Counted from the stretch's first letter, positions 15,984-24,289 are shown. The stretch: 33,158 nt of DNA from Hippea sp. (GCA_015486955.1 WFQR01000169.1:1-33158), one strand, 5' to 3'. Notes: generated from the sequence alone by a model not told the origin. Made by a program: numbers and translations.

Positions 15984-17279
15984 TTATCTCTTCTTGCTTT
16001 TGCTTCCCTTCTCCCCGTCATTGACCTCCAGATACCTCAGCGGTAGGGTAAATGTCTCATAATCCATATTTTCAAGCCATTCATTGAAGGCTTCGACCGC
16101 ATCGCTTTCAAGTTTATCCTGCGGGTTTATGTAAAGATCTGGCAAGCCAAAGATGTTTGCGTCAACGCTCTTGCCTATTAGTAGGTTTATTCCGTTTCTC
16201 GAGACAGACAATTTAACCCTTCCAAATCCTCTTTTTTCAAAAGACCCAAATGCAAACCTGTAAACATTGCCATCAGCATCGACTAACGACTGTTGAGCGA
16301 GCACTCTCAAACTCTCAAGAAGCAAGCCGTATTCAACAAGAGACAAAGGCTCTTTTGTGGATATTTCACCGCTCAAGATTGACCCTGCGGGAATATAATA
16401 AGTGTCAATTATGTTTTGTATGGTTTGTTTCTTTTTGTTGCCACCACCGTTGTCTTGACTGTCATCCGTCTCCGCTTCGGTGTTTGCTGTGGTGCTTTTT
16501 GTTTCCTCTCTTTCTTTCTTATCCTCTCCCACAAACTTTAACCACCTTTTCCTGCTCTCTTCACTAAGGAATAATTTGGCAAATACACTGCCTTTAACGA
16601 TGTCATCCACCACAATCACAACTTCGCTGTTGTAGTATCTGCTTGTGTATGTGTAAAATGGGCTTAATTTATTTTTATTCGCTTCCTCTTTGTTTTTATC
16701 TTTGTCTTTTGTATCCTTCAGATCAGCCCACACTCTCAATGTCTCGTATATCGCTTCCCTGTCTTCAAGGTCTATGACAGGGTTAGACGGCATTAGATCG
16801 GTGATTATCAGCTTTGAAGGAATATACAAGGTCATGCCGTATAAAGAGGCAAAAGGTATCCTGCTTGTCACTTCCTTAATGGCAAGGTATTTTGCATACT
16901 CACCGCTTCCCTGAGGGTCAGAAATCCTCATAACATTTCCACCGCCAACGCTGTATAAGAAAAACAAGGAGAGCACGTCCGCATTTTTTAGTCCGCCTTC
17001 ATTTCCCTTGCTTGCTTCCTCAAGCTTACGCAGGTAACCTTTATCCCAAGCCTTTGAGAAGATTAAGTAAGTGCCTGCACGCCTCAACATACCGCCAAGA
17101 CCGTTCGAAGAAAAAATGGGAATATCAACAAAGACTGTGTTCAAACCTACACTTCTCAAGTCATCAGGAATGTCTCTCAATACCACCGTTCTACTTTTAA
17201 GCTGTGCTTCCCTGTCAACTTGTGCTAAAGGGGTTAGCAACTCAGCCTTAATGTCCAACACTCCTGCAAACTTACTCAT
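15984..17279 (-). CDS. csf2: Csf2, type IV Cas7-like backbone protein
   Basis: Csf2 polymerises along the crRNA to form the type IV effector backbone. The 431-aa protein starts with a RAMP strand (LDIKAELLTPLAQVDREAQ), then an R-rich segment SRTVVLRDIPD and VFVDIPIFSSNGLGGMLRRAG, matching the Csf2 pattern of a hydrophobic strand, 'P.(S)NGLRG.LRR' and a helix. A Gly-rich region FGSFEKRGFGRVKLSVS (about 345-365) fits the second RAMP half. It is about 80 residues longer than usual; the excess lies in a charged, low-complexity insert with Thr, Glu, Asp and Asn (about 255-290). RBS AAAGGAGG; 17 bases after dinG. Confidence 0.8.
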   Translation of the reverse strand: MSKFAGVLDIKAELLTPLAQVDREAQLKSRTVVLRDIPDDLRSVGLNTVFVDIPIFSSNGLGGMLRRAGTYLIFSKAWDKGYLRKLEEASKGNEGGLKNADVLSLFFLYSVGGGNVMRISDPQGSGEYAKYLAIKEVTSRIPFASLYGMTLYIPSKLIITDLMPSNPVIDLEDREAIYETLRVWADLKDTKDKDKNKEEANKNKLSPFYTYTSRYYNSEVVIVVDDIVKGSVFAKLFLSEESRKRWLKFVGEDKKEREETKSTTANTEAETDDSQDNGGGNKKKQTIQNIIDTYYIPAGSILSGEISTKEPLSLVEYGLLLESLRVLAQQSLVDADGNVYRFAFGSFEKRGFGRVKLSVSRNGINLLIGKSVDANIFGLPDLYINPQDKLESDAVEAFNEWLENMDYETFTLPLRYLEVNDGEKGSKSKKR

Positions 17280-17296
17280 CTCAAAACCTCCTTTTT

Positions 17297-19180
17297 CTAA
17301 AGTTTTATTGTTCTTATTTCTGAGCTTCTCTCCTCAATGAAGGGTTTTAGCTTCTTAAACCTATCCCCATCGTAAATTCTGTGATCAAGCACATAAAACT
17401 CGCCTTTGTCCTCTGGCGTCCTCAACAGCCTTCCCATCCACTGCCTAAAATTGATGATCATTTCCCCCTCATAAAGGGAGTAGTTTTTACTGTTGAGCCA
17501 CTTGAGTGTGATAACAGGAAACGGCAGCCTTGCTATGTAGAGCTTTTCAAGTTTTTTGCCAGGCAGGTCAACGCCTATGCCGTAATGCCTTACGGCGATG
17601 AGCAGCTTTACGTGCATTTTCTCAAAAATTTTTAAAACGCTTCTCATGGTTTTGTCTGGTGCAGAAACTATCATCTTCTCTTTGTCAATGTGTCTTAAGA
17701 GGGCATTGTATATCATATCAGCCTGTAGGTAACTGCCAGTCAACACAAGCGATTTCTTATCGTCAAAAGTTTTAGCCACTATATCCGCTATGTAATTTGC
17801 CCACTCTTCCAGTTTTGCTTTGTCCTCTTCAGTCATATCGTAAACGCTTCCCGTTTTGGGTGGTTGAGGTATTTTGTCTTCGGGTAAATCTTTAGGTGGT
17901 AAATAGGTAATTTGGTTTTTGTCCCATAGATAGGATACAGGATAAAGGAATACGCCCATATTTTTGGGGATAGAAAGGGTCAGCTTTGCGGATTCTTCCT
18001 GCTTGTTTCTGTTCACGTAAACCGTTGCGGACATGCCGATAATTTTGGGCTTCACTTTCCAGAAGTTCACTTGCAGTTGTTTTTTTGCATCCACCCTTGA
18101 AAACTCAATCGACGGATAGCCTTTACTCGGTGAGTATTTTAAATAACCTAAATTGCCTGTTCCTTTTGTAACGCTCATCAATTCCTCTATCTCCTGAACA
18201 AGGGCGTAGAAGTATGGGACTTTAATGTTCTCTTGAAAAACCTTATTCAAAGCATTTTTTAGAGGATTTAGTAGGGCTCTGGTGGTGAATTGCTCTTTGT
18301 TTATGGTTTCCCTCAAATCTCTGACAAACCGCTTATACTCATCGCTATCATACTTAAAGTATGCACCAATCCTTTCTTTTCTTGAGTGTGTCTTCGTGAA
18401 AGTGAACATCTTTGTGGATAAACTGGTGAGGATTTGAGTTAGCTTTTTTGATATATGCCCATTTGCATGATCCAAAAAGTTCGATATTAACCATGCTAAC
18501 CTAAAAGGTGAAAAAGAGCGTGTAAACAGCGTGTCAGATACCAGCGGTATGGTGTGCACCTCGTCAAGGATAATGTGATACTTGTCTATGTTTTCCTTAA
18601 AGGAAGCCGACGAAGTGTTTTTGAAGAGAAAATTGGATAGAAGGTAAAAATGGTTGGTCACGGCAATGTCGTAGTCATCAAAAGTCCCAGCCTGCTTTAT
18701 TCGTTCATCAGCCTTAATAAGCTCCCTTAAGGGTTTTTCCATATCTGGGTCTTTTAAGGTCTCTTCTATAAATGTATCCACAAGCCACCATACTCGCCCC
18801 TCAAGAGTGTCTTTGTTCTTTTCCATCTCCTCTATGTATGCATTGATGCCATCGCAGAATTGAGATAAGCTGTCTTTGTTTTCCTTTAATTTGTTGATGT
18901 CTATGTAGTTATCCTTACCAAAAACAACCCCTACCTTTGCATTAGGGATCAGCTTTTTTAAGGTGCTCTCAAGCTCATAAGCAAGTTTATTGGTGCTTGT
19001 GGAAACAATAACTCTGTTTCCGTCAAGCAGGTTTTTAGCTAACTTGCCTATTACGTATGATTTCCCAAAACCTGTAGGGGCTTCCAAGAGAATGGGATGG
19101 TCGTTTTTGCTGTAGGCGTCTAACAGTATTCTAACCACAGAGTTTTGGACTCTTTCCCTTTCTTCAATTGAGTACCCCAT
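17297..19180 (-). CDS. csf4: Csf4 (CasDinG), type IV-A helicase
   Basis: CasDinG is an ATP-driven 5'-3' SF2 helicase needed for type IV-A interference. Visible motifs in the 627-aa protein: Walker A APTGFGKS (34-41), STNKLAYELE (motif Ia, 62-71), DEVH (206-209), GMSATVY (motif III) and QWMGRLLR (about 578-585, motif VI). In DinG and XPD the stretch after motif Ia holds four Fe-S cluster Cys; here the equivalent of 'NYLC' is NYID and only one Cys (109) is found before the DEVH box, so the cluster is absent, as I recall for other CasDinG proteins. First gene of the cas operon, 67 bases after the distal repeat of array 3; RBS AAGGAGGTG. Confidence 0.88.
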   Translation of the reverse strand: MGYSIEERERVQNSVVRILLDAYSKNDHPILLEAPTGFGKSYVIGKLAKNLLDGNRVIVSTSTNKLAYELESTLKKLIPNAKVGVVFGKDNYIDINKLKENKDSLSQFCDGINAYIEEMEKNKDTLEGRVWWLVDTFIEETLKDPDMEKPLRELIKADERIKQAGTFDDYDIAVTNHFYLLSNFLFKNTSSASFKENIDKYHIILDEVHTIPLVSDTLFTRSFSPFRLAWLISNFLDHANGHISKKLTQILTSLSTKMFTFTKTHSRKERIGAYFKYDSDEYKRFVRDLRETINKEQFTTRALLNPLKNALNKVFQENIKVPYFYALVQEIEELMSVTKGTGNLGYLKYSPSKGYPSIEFSRVDAKKQLQVNFWKVKPKIIGMSATVYVNRNKQEESAKLTLSIPKNMGVFLYPVSYLWDKNQITYLPPKDLPEDKIPQPPKTGSVYDMTEEDKAKLEEWANYIADIVAKTFDDKKSLVLTGSYLQADMIYNALLRHIDKEKMIVSAPDKTMRSVLKIFEKMHVKLLIAVRHYGIGVDLPGKKLEKLYIARLPFPVITLKWLNSKNYSLYEGEMIINFRQWMGRLLRTPEDKGEFYVLDHRIYDGDRFKKLKPFIEERSSEIRTIKL

Positions 19181-19247
19181 AAAACACCTCCTTACAATTT
19201 GTTCTCACTATCTATACGCACAAGCCCCTTTTTGTTATGGAGTTTTG

Positions 19248-19869
19248 CTTCCAACCTCTTATAGAAGCTTTGGATTTCTAATAACCTACAGGGTATTTCT
19301 AATAACCTACACTTTTAGCCTCTTATAGAAACTTTGAAAACACAGGTGAATTTGAACGAAAGTCTTTATCACTGCTTCTTTTAATCTCTTATAGTAGGTT
19401 TGAAACCAATCTTAGCAACCTCAACCGCCCTCTCCTCAAGGAACTTTTAATCTCTCATAGTAGCTTTAAAACGTTGTTTCCTAAAGGCGTGGAGCTTTTC
19501 TTTTCATGTCAGCACTTTTAATCTCTCATAGCAGTTTAAAAACAAAAAGGAGCTATTTTGGGGTTCAATTTGCAAGTTCTTTTAATCTCTCATAGCAGCT
19601 TTGAAAACAGATTTGTTAAGGGAGGGTAAGCTATGAGTGCAAAACTTTTAATCTCTCATAGTAGTTTTAAAACGTTGGTGTCGATGAACTTGGCTCATCT
19701 TTAATCAGAACTTTTAACCTCACATAGTAGTTTTAAAACTTTTATCTCTGATGTGCTTAGCCGTCGTTTTCGCTTTTAACCTCACATAGTAGCTTTAAAA
19801 CTATGCTGTGATGTTGCTGCCAGTACTGATAAAACAACGTCTTTTAACCTCACATAGTAGCTTTGAAAC
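19248..19869 (-). CRISPR. CRISPR array 3: 10 repeats, 9 spacers
   Basis: Repeats start at 19248 (badly decayed), 19312, 19378, 19444, 19515, 19579, 19645, 19711, 19773 and 19841. Leader on the right, so read on the minus strand. Spacer 19407-19443 is the array 1 spacer with one change (AAGGAA against AAGAAA). Spacer 19609-19644 carries GGGAGGGTAAGCTATG, a ribosome site and start codon. The most distal spacer consists mainly of a 17-base direct repeat of ATTTCTAATAACCTACA (19274-19290, 19295-19311), perhaps slippage in an old spacer. Confidence 0.97.
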
Positions 19870-20078
19870 CCATTTTACCTATTTCCATAATTGCTTTCAT
19901 TACAACAACTACAGAAACACTCCTTTCAGAAAATCTCTTAAAAATTCTCCAACCTTCAGTCGTGCATAACCACTATACTATCGATCCATCGATCCAACGA
20001 CTAACGACTAACGACTATCTTCCCCTCCAACCACCCCACTATTAACGCCCTAATGGGCTATGTAAAAGATCGTGCCAT
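19870..20078 (-). promoter_or_regulatory. leader of array 3
   Basis: Homologous over its whole length to the array 2 leader and over 98 bases to the array 1 leader. Contains TAACGACTAACGACTATC repeats at 19996-20022; the same heptads recur at 20096-20119 next to the bet stop. Likely promoter for array 3 and, by read-through, for dinG, csf2 and csf3-csf1. Confidence 0.8.
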
Positions 20079-20115
20079 TGCAGGCAAAATCAGTCTAACG
20101 ACTAACGACTATCGA

Positions 20116-20877
20116 CTATCGATCTCTCAGCACCTCTATCATCCTGTCTTGATCACCGTTGTATTCAATCCAGAAGTTGATCACTTCTTTTGTTGTCATT
20201 TTCCTCTGTTTCATAAGTTCCTTAAGCTCTGGCTTGATAATCCTTGCAATCTCATCAATTGTTATAGTTGGCGATTGTTGGGTTTGTTCTGGCTCACGGT
20301 TGTTGCTTCCGCTTTGATTTTCATCCCTGATAACCTCAACACTCACCTGTTCCTCTTTCTCAACGTCAACTTCATCTTGAGTGTAAGGCATACCACCCAA
20401 CTCTTCTGGAAACGCAAGCCTGAAGCCCTGTGCTATGGCGACCTTCTTGATCATAGTAATTGGCTTGGTTCTCCAGATATGGGTGTCCTGTCTATACTCG
20501 TTGAAGTAAACTTCGTGATAGAACGGCTGACTCCAATCTTTTCTCTTAATCTCTATACAGGCTTTCAGAGTGCCGTCTTTCATGCTGCCTTCAGTCCAGA
20601 CTCTCCAGCCGTCGAGCTTCCCAGACCTCTCAGCACGCTTGAGATAAGTCTCATAGCCAACGATGATGGAAGCACCATCGCCACGTGGAATAAGGTAGAT
20701 TTCCCTTTTAAAAGGGTTGAGGTTGAAGGCTTTGCAGATTTCAAGGAAGCGTTTTACATCCTGCTGAGGGATTTTCTGTCCAACGAGGGAGAGATAGTCT
20801 TTCACAATCCTTGTTGCCTCGTCCATTCTGTTGTCCATTTTGTTATCTCTGATTTGAGCAACGTTGTTGCCTGCCAT
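20116..20877 (-). CDS. bet: Bet/RecT-family single-strand annealing protein
   Basis: Redbeta-type proteins coat single-stranded DNA and anneal complementary strands. The 253-aa product has the family core: RFLEICKAFNLNPFKREIYL (44-63), a hydrophobic strand SIIVGYETYLKRAERSGKL (70-88), WSQPFYHEVYFNEY and TKPITMIKKVAIAQGFRLAFP (about 137-157). Residues 165-205 are a charged linker rich in Glu and Gln, and the end is a short helical domain. It is the third gene of ssb-ccdA-bet, 12 bases after ccdA. No exonuclease partner is seen here. Bet with SSB occurs on other conjugative elements such as SXT. Confidence 0.88.
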   Translation of the reverse strand: MAGNNVAQIRDNKMDNRMDEATRIVKDYLSLVGQKIPQQDVKRFLEICKAFNLNPFKREIYLIPRGDGASIIVGYETYLKRAERSGKLDGWRVWTEGSMKDGTLKACIEIKRKDWSQPFYHEVYFNEYRQDTHIWRTKPITMIKKVAIAQGFRLAFPEELGGMPYTQDEVDVEKEEQVSVEVIRDENQSGSNNREPEQTQQSPTITIDEIARIIKPELKELMKQRKMTTKEVINFWIEYNGDQDRMIEVLRDR

Positions 20878-20889
20878 GACTGCACCTCC

Positions 20890-21555
20890 TTAGAAAGATC
20901 CATTCACTATCAAATAAGCACCAGCCAAAAACAGAAGCAGAGCTGACAGCAACTCAATCAATCTGAAATTTATGCTCCCAACAAACCTAAACACCGCTTC
21001 GGTGAACATTGAAAACAGGATAAAAGGTAAACCTATACCCAACGAGTAAACAAAGAGCATTACAGTGCCTTTCGTGGTTGAGGTTGTTGCGGCAAGGAGA
21101 AGTATTGATGAAAGGATAGGGCCCACGCAGGGTGTCCAGCCTACAGCAAAGACAATGCCGACAAGGAAGGACTGGATGAGTCCAGATTTTGTTTGCCTAA
21201 TAAGGTTGAGCTTTTTGGTTTTGTTGAGGATGTTGAGGTTGATTAAGTGAGACACCTGCAGGGCAAGGATAACCAGTACAATTCCAGACACTCTTGCAAG
21301 CGTGCTTCTGTATTTGATAAGCAAAGTGCCCACTGTTCCCGTTGCCGTTCCAAGAAGCGTGAAGATGATAGAGAACCCAGCAACAAAAGCCAATGCCCTT
21401 GTTAGCGATCTTTTAATTTCGATATCTCCGTGCCTTAGATCCTGCACACTGTAACCTGTGGTGTAGGATAAATAAGCAGGTATTAAGGGTAGTATGCAGG
21501 GCGATGTAAAGGAAAGTAAACCGCCCGCAAAGGCGGTCAAAAGCTCTTTACACAT
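20890..21555 (-). CDS. ccdA: CcdA/DsbD-like thiol electron transporter
   Basis: A six-helix inner membrane protein that passes electrons from cytoplasmic thioredoxin to periplasmic thiol proteins. The 221-aa sequence shows both conserved Cys in their motifs: SFTSPCILPLIPAYLSY (Cys20) and GWTPCVGPIL (Cys143), in the two halves of the repeated fold. On an F-type conjugative element it may supply a periplasmic disulfide isomerase for disulfide-bonded transfer proteins such as TraH; that link is inferred. Its place between ssb and bet is unusual: 12-base gaps on both sides indicate one operon. Confidence 0.88.
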   Translation of the reverse strand: MCKELLTAFAGGLLSFTSPCILPLIPAYLSYTTGYSVQDLRHGDIEIKRSLTRALAFVAGFSIIFTLLGTATGTVGTLLIKYRSTLARVSGIVLVILALQVSHLINLNILNKTKKLNLIRQTKSGLIQSFLVGIVFAVGWTPCVGPILSSILLLAATTSTTKGTVMLFVYSLGIGLPFILFSMFTEAVFRFVGSINFRLIELLSALLLFLAGAYLIVNGSF

Positions 21556-21567
21556 AGCAGACCTTCC

Positions 21568-21972
21568 TTAGAATGGTATATCACCTTCCTCGTTTACTTC
21601 GGGAGGAGGCTCAACAGTGTTGTCGTTACTGCTTTCTTTGTATCCAGTGAGGAATTTCACTGTGTCTACTAAAAGTTCGTGTTTGCTTCTTTTGTTTCCA
21701 TTGGCATCTTCCCAAGATCTGTACCTTAACCTACCTTTCATGAGAACCATCCTTCCTTTTTTTAAGTAGTCATTCATCGCCTCAGCGAGTCTGCCGTACA
21801 AGACTACGTCAATGAACATAGTTTCCATTTTTGTTGAGCCGTCATCATTTTTCCCAGCAGGAGTGTTTACAGCAATGGCAGTAGTACCCACAGCCACCCC
21901 TGCTGGTGTGTACCTGATCTCAATGTCCCTTGTGAGATTTCCAACCAACACCACCAAGTTAAAGCCACTCAT
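21568..21972 (-). CDS. ssb: single-stranded DNA-binding protein
   Basis: OB-fold SSB of 134 aa: NLVVLVGNLTRDIEIRYTP start, FIDVVLYGRLAEAMNDYLKKG, and GRLRYRSWEDANGNKRSK. After a short acidic linker it ends in DIPF, the tip that recruits repair and replication partners. Shorter than chromosomal SSB (about 150-180), as usual for plasmid copies. First gene of ssb-ccdA-bet; RBS AAAGGAGG. It lies behind element copy B, shared with the 77-aa operon. Confidence 0.95.
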   Translation of the reverse strand: MSGFNLVVLVGNLTRDIEIRYTPAGVAVGTTAIAVNTPAGKNDDGSTKMETMFIDVVLYGRLAEAMNDYLKKGRMVLMKGRLRYRSWEDANGNKRSKHELLVDTVKFLTGYKESSNDNTVEPPPEVNEEGDIPF

Positions 21973-21998
21973 ACGAACCTCCTTTAAAAAGTCTCTCT

Positions 21999-22071
21999 AT
22001 ATATATAGAGTCACTTTTTAACAAAATTGCCGATTTTCCCCATTTGTATGCGGGGTTAGAGAAGTATGTAG
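21999..22071 (-). promoter_or_regulatory. shared upstream element, copy B
   Basis: Upstream of ssb; about 70 bases matching copy A at 10375-10447, with TTTTGTTAAAAA then CTATATATATA on the minus strand. A shorter version of the TTGTTA/TATATA pair occurs before traH (29269-29284) and before the nuclease gene (24851-24873). Confidence 0.6.
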
Positions 22072-22140
22072 CATTTTTTCTCTTGACTTTTCCTCAAAAA
22101 TTACTAAGAATATAAGTAGCTTGATGCTTTTGTAACTATC

Positions 22141-22186
22141 TCACCCGTAAGGGTGATCCCCAAATGGGGATGAGCGGGGAAACCGC
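22141..22186. other. three consecutive small hairpins in the ssb/22290 divergent region
   Basis: TCACCC-GTAA-GGGTGA (22141-22156), ATCCCC-AAAT-GGGGAT (22156-22171) and GCGG-GGAAA-CCGC (22174-22186) stand back to back in AT-rich DNA. The first has a GNRA-type loop. The 317-base gap 21973-22289 otherwise holds copy B, then an AT-rich run (22190-22280) before the gene at 22290. Could be a structured RNA leader, a protein-binding site or part of a replication or transfer origin; I cannot choose. Confidence 0.55.
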
Positions 22187-22289
22187 ATTTATATCTATTT
22201 AAAATCTAAATCTATAAAATAATAATTTAATTAAATTTCATATTCTATATTCTAAAATAAAAAACCTAAAAATAATAAGGGGGTGCTGT

Positions 22290-22640
22290 ATGTCGTTATT
22301 ATGTAGAAATGTTTTGGTATTACCAAAGGAACTCAAAAAATGGGCAGAAGGAGTGGTTTATCATGGGTTGCAAGGTATTCCTATTGGGGAAGTATTTATT
22401 TCCGAAGAAGATAGAATAAAACTGTGGTTTAAATCTTATCGTCTGATTCCTGATGAGTTCCTCGCAAAATTATCTCTCTACTCAAAAAACCCTGTTGTTC
22501 ATCGTGCTGTCGTTGATATTGGGTATTATTTAGTTAGAATTTACAGGAATGGCATGAAAGTGTTTGAGAAGGAAAAAGACTTCTTTTTTTATTCCCCTAT
22601 TCTTATTCCACGTTTATGGGCCTACAGTAACAACCCCTAA
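22290..22640 (+). CDS. hypothetical protein (116 aa)
   Basis: ATG preceded by AAGGGGGTG. No family recognised. Mixed helix and strand, with no membrane segment and a basic, aromatic C-terminal half (YYLVRIYRNGMKVFEKEKDF). It is the first plus-strand gene after a divergent promoter region, as expected for genes expressed early after transfer. Next gene 53 bases on. Confidence 0.6.
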   Translation: MSLLCRNVLVLPKELKKWAEGVVYHGLQGIPIGEVFISEEDRIKLWFKSYRLIPDEFLAKLSLYSKNPVVHRAVVDIGYYLVRIYRNGMKVFEKEKDFFFYSPILIPRLWAYSNNP

Positions 22641-22693
22641 GAGGGTCTGGAAAAATTTAACGGTTTAAGTCTATTTATATAGGAGGTTTTGAA

Positions 22694-23290
22694 ATGAATG
22701 AAGTGTGTAGAAAAATTTACGAAATAGTAAAAAACAACGATTTTCATCTTAGAAACTTGCAATATAGTTCAGAAAATTACTGGCTATTTAGTTATGGTGG
22801 GTCCGATAACCTACATATTTTCAAGTTAAAAGACAATAGGATTATTGGAATTTTAGAAGAATACGCCAATCCAGTTGGAGCTGATGAACGAATTCTTAAT
22901 ATTGCAAAAAACGAGAACTTTCGTAAATTTTTTGATTTATTTTATAAAGAGAATGATTATTTACCAGAAGATGTTAGGGATATACTCGAGGCCATTCTTA
23001 ATGACGAATACTATCTCTTCACTGAAGAGAGTGAAAAAGAAAAAAATATCTGGATTTATGAAACCTATCAAAATTACAAAGAAAAAATTATCGGTAGTGT
23101 TTTATATAACGATCTCTCTGAAATTGAAATAACAACCGATGTAATTGAAGACTTGACCGAAGAAGCTGCGGAGAAGGTAGTTGACATTCTCAATGATAAT
23201 GATTTGTTCCCGCTATTTATAACAAGAGATAATGTTCTTAAACTTCTTGCTGAGGAAATCAAGAATGACCTAAAAGCAGCTCTAACTTGA
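22694..23290 (+). CDS. hypothetical acidic protein (198 aa)
   Basis: ATG preceded by TAGGAGGTTTTGAA. Strongly acidic, rich in Glu, Asp, Asn and Tyr, and mostly helical; no signal peptide or membrane segment. Such acidity is seen in DNA-mimic inhibitors, but there is no sequence link to a known one, so this is only a thought. Its stop codon is the first part of the terminator stem. Confidence 0.65.
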   Translation: MNEVCRKIYEIVKNNDFHLRNLQYSSENYWLFSYGGSDNLHIFKLKDNRIIGILEEYANPVGADERILNIAKNENFRKFFDLFYKENDYLPEDVRDILEAILNDEYYLFTEESEKEKNIWIYETYQNYKEKIIGSVLYNDLSEIEITTDVIEDLTEEAAEKVVDILNDNDLFPLFITRDNVLKLLAEEIKNDLKAALT

Positions 23291-23314
23291 GGGCTTTCGC
23301 CCTCTCTTTTCTTT
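23289..23314 (+). terminator. rho-independent terminator
   Basis: GAGGGC-TTTC-GCCCTC followed by TCTTTTCTTT. Nearly the same sequence ends the gene at 24721. Confidence 0.85.
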
Positions 23315-23375
23315 AATTTAAAATTCAAAATTCAAAAATAATTTACAAAAATATTTATCTTAAAGGAGGCTAAAA

Positions 23376-24233
23376 ATGTCAGTGTACGATATTATTCTGG
23401 ATAAGATTTTAAAAGCTATGGATAAGGGTATTGTGCCTTGGAAGTCCCCCTATACTGCAAGGGGGCATAGGAACATTGACGGGCGTTATTATCATGGCAT
23501 TAATGTCTTTTCGTTAAATATTGCCTGTTGGATTTATAATTACAAGACGCCGATATGGTTAACTTGGAAGCAGATCTATCAAAGGGGTTGGCATCTTAAA
23601 AAGGGTGCAAAGGGCGTCAGAATTATATTTTTTAAGGAAGTGGAAAAGGAAATTATAGATGAAAATGGAAATATTGAAACTGAATTGATCCCTGTTCCTC
23701 GATATTATCATGTTTTTAATTTAGAATGTCTCAAGGAGTATGATTCAATAAAATCCCAGTTTGAGAATGAGCCTGTACCGCCTATGGATAACCTATTGAA
23801 CAATTACATTAAAAACTCAGGTGTAAGTCTAATACATGCTTCTTATGGGGTGTCTTTCTATGAGCCAAAAAGGGATAGAATAGTCATGGCACCCGTGAAA
23901 AAGTCTATGTATTATCAAGTTTTATCACATGAGATAGTGCATAGTACTGGGCATAAAAGTCGCCTGAATAGATTAGATGATTCTTTCTTTGAAAGCAAAC
24001 AAAAATACTCATTTGAGGAATTAATAGCTGAGATAGGGAGTGCTTTTCTGCTTGTAAAAACAGGTAAAACAATCGATTATGAAAATACTGCCTCTTATTT
24101 GGCTGGTTGGGCTGAGTGGCTCAAAGGGCAGAAAAAAACTGCTCTCTTTAGGGCCGCTAAAAAGGCCCAAGAGGCAGTAGAGTATGTGGAAAAGGTTGCT
24201 TTTTCTAAAGGCAAAAATAAGAAAATAGCTTAA
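23376..24233 (+). CDS. ardC: ArdC-like antirestriction protein with zincin domain
   Basis: ArdC proteins come in with conjugating DNA, bind single strands and protect against restriction. The 285-aa protein has the N-terminal ArdC domain (KGIVPWKSPYTARGHRNIDG, YHGINVFSLNI, TWKQIYQRGWHLKKGAKG, 17-80) and a C-terminal zinc peptidase-like domain with HEIVH (185-189) in SHEIVHSTGHKSRL and the downstream helix FEELIAEIGSAFL that gives the third ligand. RBS AAAGGAGG. It lies in the plus-strand accessory block, consistent with early expression in recipients. Confidence 0.9.
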   Translation: MSVYDIILDKILKAMDKGIVPWKSPYTARGHRNIDGRYYHGINVFSLNIACWIYNYKTPIWLTWKQIYQRGWHLKKGAKGVRIIFFKEVEKEIIDENGNIETELIPVPRYYHVFNLECLKEYDSIKSQFENEPVPPMDNLLNNYIKNSGVSLIHASYGVSFYEPKRDRIVMAPVKKSMYYQVLSHEIVHSTGHKSRLNRLDDSFFESKQKYSFEELIAEIGSAFLLVKTGKTIDYENTASYLAGWAEWLKGQKKTALFRAAKKAQEAVEYVEKVAFSKGKNKKIA

Positions 24234-24289
24234 ATTATTTCTAAAAAAACTCATAACCCAATAACCCAAATAAAAAAAGGAGGTTTAAG

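Noticed and set aside
14479-17279. Type III or type I effector genes
   Set aside because: No Cas10, Cas3, HD or large Cas8 is present; the DinG helicase, Csf2-like protein and zinc-finger Csf1-like part fit type IV.
20053-20946. Long plus-strand open frame of about 297 codons
   Set aside because: It lies wholly against bet, which has clear family motifs and a ribosome site; the plus-strand product has none.
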